Shown: piece by piece, positions 60,137-64,000 of the stretch
How the letters are laid out: every line of letters begins with the position of its first letter
Numbering within the stretch: the stretch's first letter is position 1
From: Ideonella oryzae
GTDB taxonomy: Bacteria > Pseudomonadota > Gammaproteobacteria > Burkholderiales > Burkholderiaceae_C
Direction of reading: 5' to 3'
Length of the DNA: 64,000 nt
NCBI RefSeq assembly: GCF_024055665.1
Contig: NZ_JAMXMC010000014.1
Span: 36,029 to 100,028, forward strand
The notes under the pieces: model-generated
What the model was told of the DNA's origin: nothing
Database searches by the model: none
What the model saw: only the letters and a program-made list of their open reading frames with translations
Translations under genes and position numbers: made by a program

Positions 60137-62767
60137 ATGTCTTCATCCGCCTTCGATGCTCCCGCTACCTGGCCCGCCCTGCCCACGGACGCCCTGAGCG
60201 AGGACGATGTGCTGCAGCTCTACCGGGCCTTGCTGGGTCGGGAGCCGGATCCCGGCGTGGCCCAGCGCGCGGCCGGCCGGTCCCTGGCCGAGATGGCGCT
60301 GGAGATGGTGCGCAGCGAGGAGATGGCCCTCAAGGTGCTGACCCCGGTGGTCCAGCGCCGTGACCTGCCCCATGCCCATCTGAGCGACGAGGAGCGGCTG
60401 CGCCTGTGGCAGTGGATGGACCGGCGACTGGGCTGGCCGGCGGCGGCACCGGTGGGCCGGGTGCGGCCCGAGGCCCTGCTGCGCCGCGTCTGTGGTCATC
60501 CCCGGCTGAGCCAGGAACTGCAGGCCGTCCATGCGGGGCTGTTCAGCGAGGTGGCGGCCCATTTCGCCCAGCCCGGCGCGCTGGACCTGCAGGGCAAGAT
60601 CGAATTCGCCAACCACGAGTTCATCTCCGGCTGGCTGACCGACCTGTCGGGCCAGCGCGCCACGCTGCGGGTGGAGGTGCGCTGCCACGGCCGCCTGGTG
60701 GCCAGCGGTTCGGCCCACAGCCTGCGGCCCGACATTCGCGAGCACATCGGCGGCAACGGCCTGTGCGGCTTCCGTCTGCCCTGGCGGCCCGAGGCCTGGC
60801 CCTCCGGCCAGGCGCTCAGCCTGCAACTGGTCGAGCCGGCCAGTGGCACGGCGGTCGGCGGTCCCTACCGCTACGAGAACTCTCGCCTGGACCAGCTGGG
60901 CGTGGCCCAACTGCTGTCCAAGGAATTGGAGGAGATCCAGCGCCGCATCGACGCGCTGGCGGCGATGGTGCCGCAGGGGCTGCGCTATGCGGCCTTCCCG
61001 CTGGACCACTACGACCTCTACCGGCGCACCCACCGGGTGCCGCCGCCGCCCTGGCTGCAGGAACGGGCCTGGGCCGGGGTGCTGACGCCGCCGGCGGTGG
61101 CGGAGGGCGTGGCGTTTCGCGTGCTGATCGATGCCTGCGCGGGCGACCCGATCGCGGCCCGCTGCACGGTGGACACCCTGCGCGCCCAGCCCTGGCCGCA
61201 TTGGCAGGCCTGGATCGTGGGCGCGGCCCCGGTGGTGACGGATGCCGCAGCCCTGATGGCCGCGGCCGACTCCCGGGTGCGGGGTGTGGCTGGCTGGGCC
61301 GACCTGCCACCCGACGATGGCCTGGCCCCCTGGTGGCTGCTGCTGGAAGCCGGCGAGCGCCTGGACCCCATGGCCTTGCCCTGGCTGGTGCACGCCGCGC
61401 ACCAGTCGCCCCAGGCCGCGGCCCTCTACTGGGACGAGGACACGCTGCGCCATGCCTGCGGGCGCGCGCCGGCGCGCGAGGAGCGCCATGTGCGCCCCCT
61501 GCTGCGCCGCGCCTTCGATCCGGAAGCGATGCTGGAGCTCAACGTCGTCGGCCGCAGTCTGGCGGTGCGGGTTGCCGCCTTGCAGGCGGTGGCGCCGGCC
61601 CTGGGTGCGGGCGATGCGGCCGGGGGGCTGTCGGGCGCCCCGGCGGCGCGGGAGGCGCTGGTCTGGGCCCTGGCCGGGCAGGGGCCGTTGGTGCATGTGC
61701 CGCAGTTCCTGTTGAGCCGCAACGACGCCGCGCTGCGGGCCGACAGCGCCGAGGCAGGCGATGACGACGGCCCCGGCGAGTCGGTCCAGCGCCTGATCGC
61801 CCAGGCCGGCCCTGAGGCCCTGCGGCCCTGGCTGCCCGCCGCCTGGCAGGGACGCCGCTGGCAGCGGGTCACGGACCCGCTGGGCGCCTCGCCCAAGCCG
61901 CTCGTGCGCTGGACGCCGCAGCGGCCCGAGGCGGTGCTCAGCGTGCTGCTGCCCACCCGCGACCAGGTGGGCCTGCTGCGCGACTGCATCGACACCCTGC
62001 GCGAGCAGGCCCTGCACCCGGGGGCGCTGGACATCGTCGTGGCCGACAACGGCAGCACCGAGCCCGAGACCCTGGCCTACCTGGCCGAGGGCGCGGCGCG
62101 CGGCGACTTCCGCGTGCTGCGTATCGACGAGCCCTTCAACTGGAGCCGGCTGAACAACCGCATGGCCGAGGCGGCCCGCGGTGATCACCTGCTGCTGCTC
62201 AACAACGACACCCGCATGCTCACCGGGCAATGGGACGACATCCTGCGCGGCCTGCTCGAGCGTGAGGACGTGCTGGCCGTGGGCGCGCGCCTGCTCTACG
62301 AGGACATGACGATCCAGCATGCCGGCGTGCTGACCGGCCAGGAGCGCTTCGTCGCCCACGACGCGGTGGGCGTGCCGGTGGACGATGGCCTGGGCCTGCT
62401 GGGCCCCCAGCTCACCCGCCGCATGCCGGCGGTCACCGGCGCCTTCCTGGCCTGCACGGCCGCCACCTACGCGGCCACCGGCGGCATGGACGAGGCCCAG
62501 CTCTCGGTCACCTTCAACGACGTGGACTGGTGCCAGCGCGCCGGCCAGCGCTTCCCGGACCGGCACGTCGTCTACAGCCCGCTGCTGAGCCTGGTGCACC
62601 TGGAGTCCAAGAGCCGGGGCTTCGACTTCCAGGACCCGCTCAAGCAGGCGCGGGCCGACTACGAGCGCCAGGCCTTCGAGGCCCGCTCCGGTGGCTGGGT
62701 GATCGAAGACCGCGGCGGCAACCCCCAGCTCAGCCACTGGGTGCGTCCGGGCACGGCGCTGGACTGA
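60137..62767 (+). CDS. GT2 family glycosyltransferase with DUF4214-like and beta-rich N-terminal modules
   Basis: This 876-residue protein has a DUF4214-like segment at about 20-65 (LQLYRALLGREPDPGVAQRA). One beta-rich module of the kind repeated across this locus lies at about 150-245 (HEFISGWLTDLSGQRATLRVEV, GLCGFRLPW). A region of about 330-570 has a degenerate glycosyltransferase-like pattern. A C-terminal GT2 domain lies at about 595-850 (VLSVLLPTRDQVGLLRDCIDTL, VVADNGSTEPETLAYL, NWSRLNNRMAEAA, LLLNNDTRML). The ATG at 60137 is chosen; upstream in-frame sequence is antisense-like overlap with the GT4 gene. Sugar specificity is unknown. Confidence 0.85.
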   Translation: MSSSAFDAPATWPALPTDALSEDDVLQLYRALLGREPDPGVAQRAAGRSLAEMALEMVRSEEMALKVLTPVVQRRDLPHAHLSDEERLRLWQWMDRRLGWPAAAPVGRVRPEALLRRVCGHPRLSQELQAVHAGLFSEVAAHFAQPGALDLQGKIEFANHEFISGWLTDLSGQRATLRVEVRCHGRLVASGSAHSLRPDIREHIGGNGLCGFRLPWRPEAWPSGQALSLQLVEPASGTAVGGPYRYENSRLDQLGVAQLLSKELEEIQRRIDALAAMVPQGLRYAAFPLDHYDLYRRTHRVPPPPWLQERAWAGVLTPPAVAEGVAFRVLIDACAGDPIAARCTVDTLRAQPWPHWQAWIVGAAPVVTDAAALMAAADSRVRGVAGWADLPPDDGLAPWWLLLEAGERLDPMALPWLVHAAHQSPQAAALYWDEDTLRHACGRAPAREERHVRPLLRRAFDPEAMLELNVVGRSLAVRVAALQAVAPALGAGDAAGGLSGAPAAREALVWALAGQGPLVHVPQFLLSRNDAALRADSAEAGDDDGPGESVQRLIAQAGPEALRPWLPAAWQGRRWQRVTDPLGASPKPLVRWTPQRPEAVLSVLLPTRDQVGLLRDCIDTLREQALHPGALDIVVADNGSTEPETLAYLAEGAARGDFRVLRIDEPFNWSRLNNRMAEAARGDHLLLLNNDTRMLTGQWDDILRGLLEREDVLAVGARLLYEDMTIQHAGVLTGQERFVAHDAVGVPVDDGLGLLGPQLTRRMPAVTGAFLACTAATYAATGGMDEAQLSVTFNDVDWCQRAGQRFPDRHVVYSPLLSLVHLESKSRGFDFQDPLKQARADYERQAFEARSGGWVIEDRGGNPQLSHWVRPGTALD

Positions 62768-62808
62768 GGCGGTTTCCGTCCGGTCGCCGACTGGCCGACA
62801 ATGTCCGC

Positions 62809-62859
62809 ATGAGTCTGCTCCTGTCTGCCGGCCGTTTGCCCTTCGGGGGCCGGCCATGA
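62809..62859 (+). other. Small leader frame and hairpin before the epimerase gene
   Basis: A 16-residue frame (MSLLLSAGRLPFGGRP) ends in TGA that overlaps the epimerase ATG by ATGA. Within it, GCCGGCC (62827-62833) and GGCCGGC (62848-62854) can form a perfect seven-pair stem that ends one base before the epimerase start. A coding role for the small frame is unproven; it may serve only translational coupling. Confidence 0.35.
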
Positions 62860-63863
62860 AAGTCCTGATCACCGGCGCGGCCGGCTTCATTGGCATGCAT
62901 GTGGCCGAGCGCCTGCTGGCGCGCGGCGACGAGGTGGTCGGCATCGACAACCTCAACGACTACTACGACCCGGCGCTCAAGCAGGCCCGGCTGGCCCGGC
63001 TGAGCCCGCAACCGGGCTTTCGCTTCCAGCGCCTGGACGTGGCCGACCGCGCCGGGGTGGAGGCGCTGTTTGCCGCCGAGCGTTTCGACCGCGTGGTGCA
63101 CCTGGCGGCGCAGGCCGGGGTGCGCTACTCCATCACCCATCCGCATGCCTATGGCGAGGCCAACCTCAGCGGCTTCCTGAACATCCTGGAAGCCTGTCGC
63201 CAGTGCCCGGTGGCGCACCTGGTCTATGCCAGCAGCTCCAGCGTCTACGGTGGCAACACCAAGATGCCGTTCTCCGAGGCGGATGCGGTGGACCACCCGG
63301 TGAGCCTGTACGCGGCCACCAAGAAGGCCAACGAGCTGATGGCCCACACCTACAGCCACCTCTACCGCCTGCCCACCACCGGCCTGCGCTTCTTCACGGT
63401 CTACGGGCCCTGGGGGCGGCCGGACATGGCCTACTTCAGCTTCACCCGCAAGATCCTGGCGGGCGAGCCCATCCCGGTCTTCAACGAAGGCCGCATGCAG
63501 CGCGACTTCACCTACATCGACGACATCGTCGACGGCGTGGTGGCGGTGCTGGACAGGCCGGCCACTCCGGCCCAGGCCTACGACCCGGGCGCGCCGCACC
63601 CGGGCCGGTCGAACGCGCCCTACCGCATCTTCAACATCGGCAACCAGGACCCGCTGCCGCTGGGCGAGTTCATCGCCGCCATCGAGGCGGCGCTGGGCCG
63701 CGAGGCGGTCAAGCAGTACCTGCCCATGCAGCCCGGCGACGTGGTGGCCACCTCGGCCGACGTCAGCGCCCTGGCGGCCTGGACGGGGCTCAACCCCGGC
63801 ACCCCGCTGCGTCAGGGCATCCAGCGCTTTGCCGACTGGTACCGCGATTACCACCACCTCTGA
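62856..63863 (+). CDS. NAD-dependent epimerase, UDP-glucuronate 4-epimerase-like
   Basis: This 335-residue short-chain dehydrogenase of the extended type has the NAD-binding glycine motif GAAGFIGMHVAERLL at the N-terminus. The block IDNLNDYYDPALKQARLARL is characteristic of UDP-glucuronate 4-epimerases (CapI/LpsL). The catalytic YAATKKANE (Tyr-x-x-x-Lys) lies near residue 150, with RFFTVYGPWGRPDMAYFSFTRKIL. It should give UDP-galacturonate for the polysaccharide. It lies just before rfbA, so sugar-nucleotide genes cluster at this edge. Confidence 0.9.
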   Translation: MKVLITGAAGFIGMHVAERLLARGDEVVGIDNLNDYYDPALKQARLARLSPQPGFRFQRLDVADRAGVEALFAAERFDRVVHLAAQAGVRYSITHPHAYGEANLSGFLNILEACRQCPVAHLVYASSSSVYGGNTKMPFSEADAVDHPVSLYAATKKANELMAHTYSHLYRLPTTGLRFFTVYGPWGRPDMAYFSFTRKILAGEPIPVFNEGRMQRDFTYIDDIVDGVVAVLDRPATPAQAYDPGAPHPGRSNAPYRIFNIGNQDPLPLGEFIAAIEAALGREAVKQYLPMQPGDVVATSADVSALAAWTGLNPGTPLRQGIQRFADWYRDYHHL

Positions 63864-63866
63864 CCT

Positions 63867-64000
63867 ATGACATCTGCACGCAAAGGCATCATCCTGGCCG
63901 GGGGCTCCGGCACGCGGCTGCACCCGGCCACGCTGGCGATCAGCAAGCAGCTGATCCCGGTGTACGACAAGCCCATGGTGTACTACCCGCTCTCAGCGCT
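63867..64000 (+). CDS. rfbA: Glucose-1-phosphate thymidylyltransferase (partial, 5' end)
   Basis: The right edge cuts this gene after about 44 codons. The residues show the nucleotidyltransferase signature [17 protein letters not shown], then [17 protein letters not shown], which is highly diagnostic of RfbA/RmlA. It makes dTDP-glucose, the first step to dTDP-rhamnose and related sugars. It begins three bases after the epimerase stop. Confidence 0.95.
   Translation, partial: MTSARKGIILAGGSGTRLHPATLAISKQLIPVYDKPMVYYPLSA

Overview
The window is high-GC DNA with dense gene packing and many ATGA/GTGA overlaps. It carries a complete atpIBEFHAGDC operon, hemE-priA, a proteobacterial-type gshA, and a glnK-amtB pair. 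This combination points to a betaproteobacterium of the order Burkholderiales, plausibly the Leptothrix/Rubrivivax/Ideonella neighbourhood; that placement is inference from gene content and protein character, not from a search.

Bases 1-9.6 kb hold the tail of a LytS-like sensor kinase, its LytTR response regulator, an SMP-30/gluconolactonase-like enzyme, and the nine-gene F1Fo ATP synthase operon ending in a clear intrinsic terminator. From 9.6 to 26.4 kb lie housekeeping genes in mixed orientation: LemA with two TPM-domain proteins, hemE, priA, a Rep-type helicase, a GNAT acetyltransferase, divergent cytochrome b561/cytochrome c-prime genes, an Uup-type ABC-F ATPase, gshB, a glycine-zipper protein, a BenE-type transporter and the potassium transporter Kup. 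A 394-base hemE-priA spacer contains a perfect DnaA box.

From 26.5 kb polysaccharide genes appear. A 3.7-kb GT2-GT4 fusion gene sits alone between kup and gshA. It is followed by gshA, amtB and glnK (reverse strand, with a sigma54 promoter and NtrC-like site upstream of glnK and an intrinsic terminator after amtB) and then comM. From 35.5 kb to the right edge everything is on the + strand and forms a capsule/exopolysaccharide locus. It contains a GT4-like enzyme, a GT29 sialyltransferase-like protein, a second GT2-GT4 fusion, and an ABC-dependent capsule export set (KpsM-, KpsT-, KpsE- and KpsD-like). Then come a 1441-residue protein with two glycosyltransferase-like domains and a run of five genes joined by 4-base overlaps, three of which encode unrecognised proteins. 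The locus continues with ManC (GDP-mannose supply), two sulfotransferase-like proteins, a DUF4214-like protein, further GT4 and GT2 enzymes, a UDP-glucuronate 4-epimerase-like enzyme and the start of rfbA (dTDP-glucose supply).

Taken together, the right half looks able to make nucleotide sugars (GDP-mannose, UDP-galacturonate, dTDP-sugars), assemble and perhaps sulfate or sialylate a polysaccharide, and export it by an ABC-2 transporter. No Kdo-linker genes (kpsC/kpsS), wzx, wzy, tRNA, rRNA, CRISPR array or insertion sequence was seen. The most unusual features are a recurring roughly 90-residue module shared by several locus proteins, the GT29-like gene, the dual-GT giant protein, the coupled set of unrecognised genes, and an eight-copy 9-base minisatellite inside a sulfotransferase gene.
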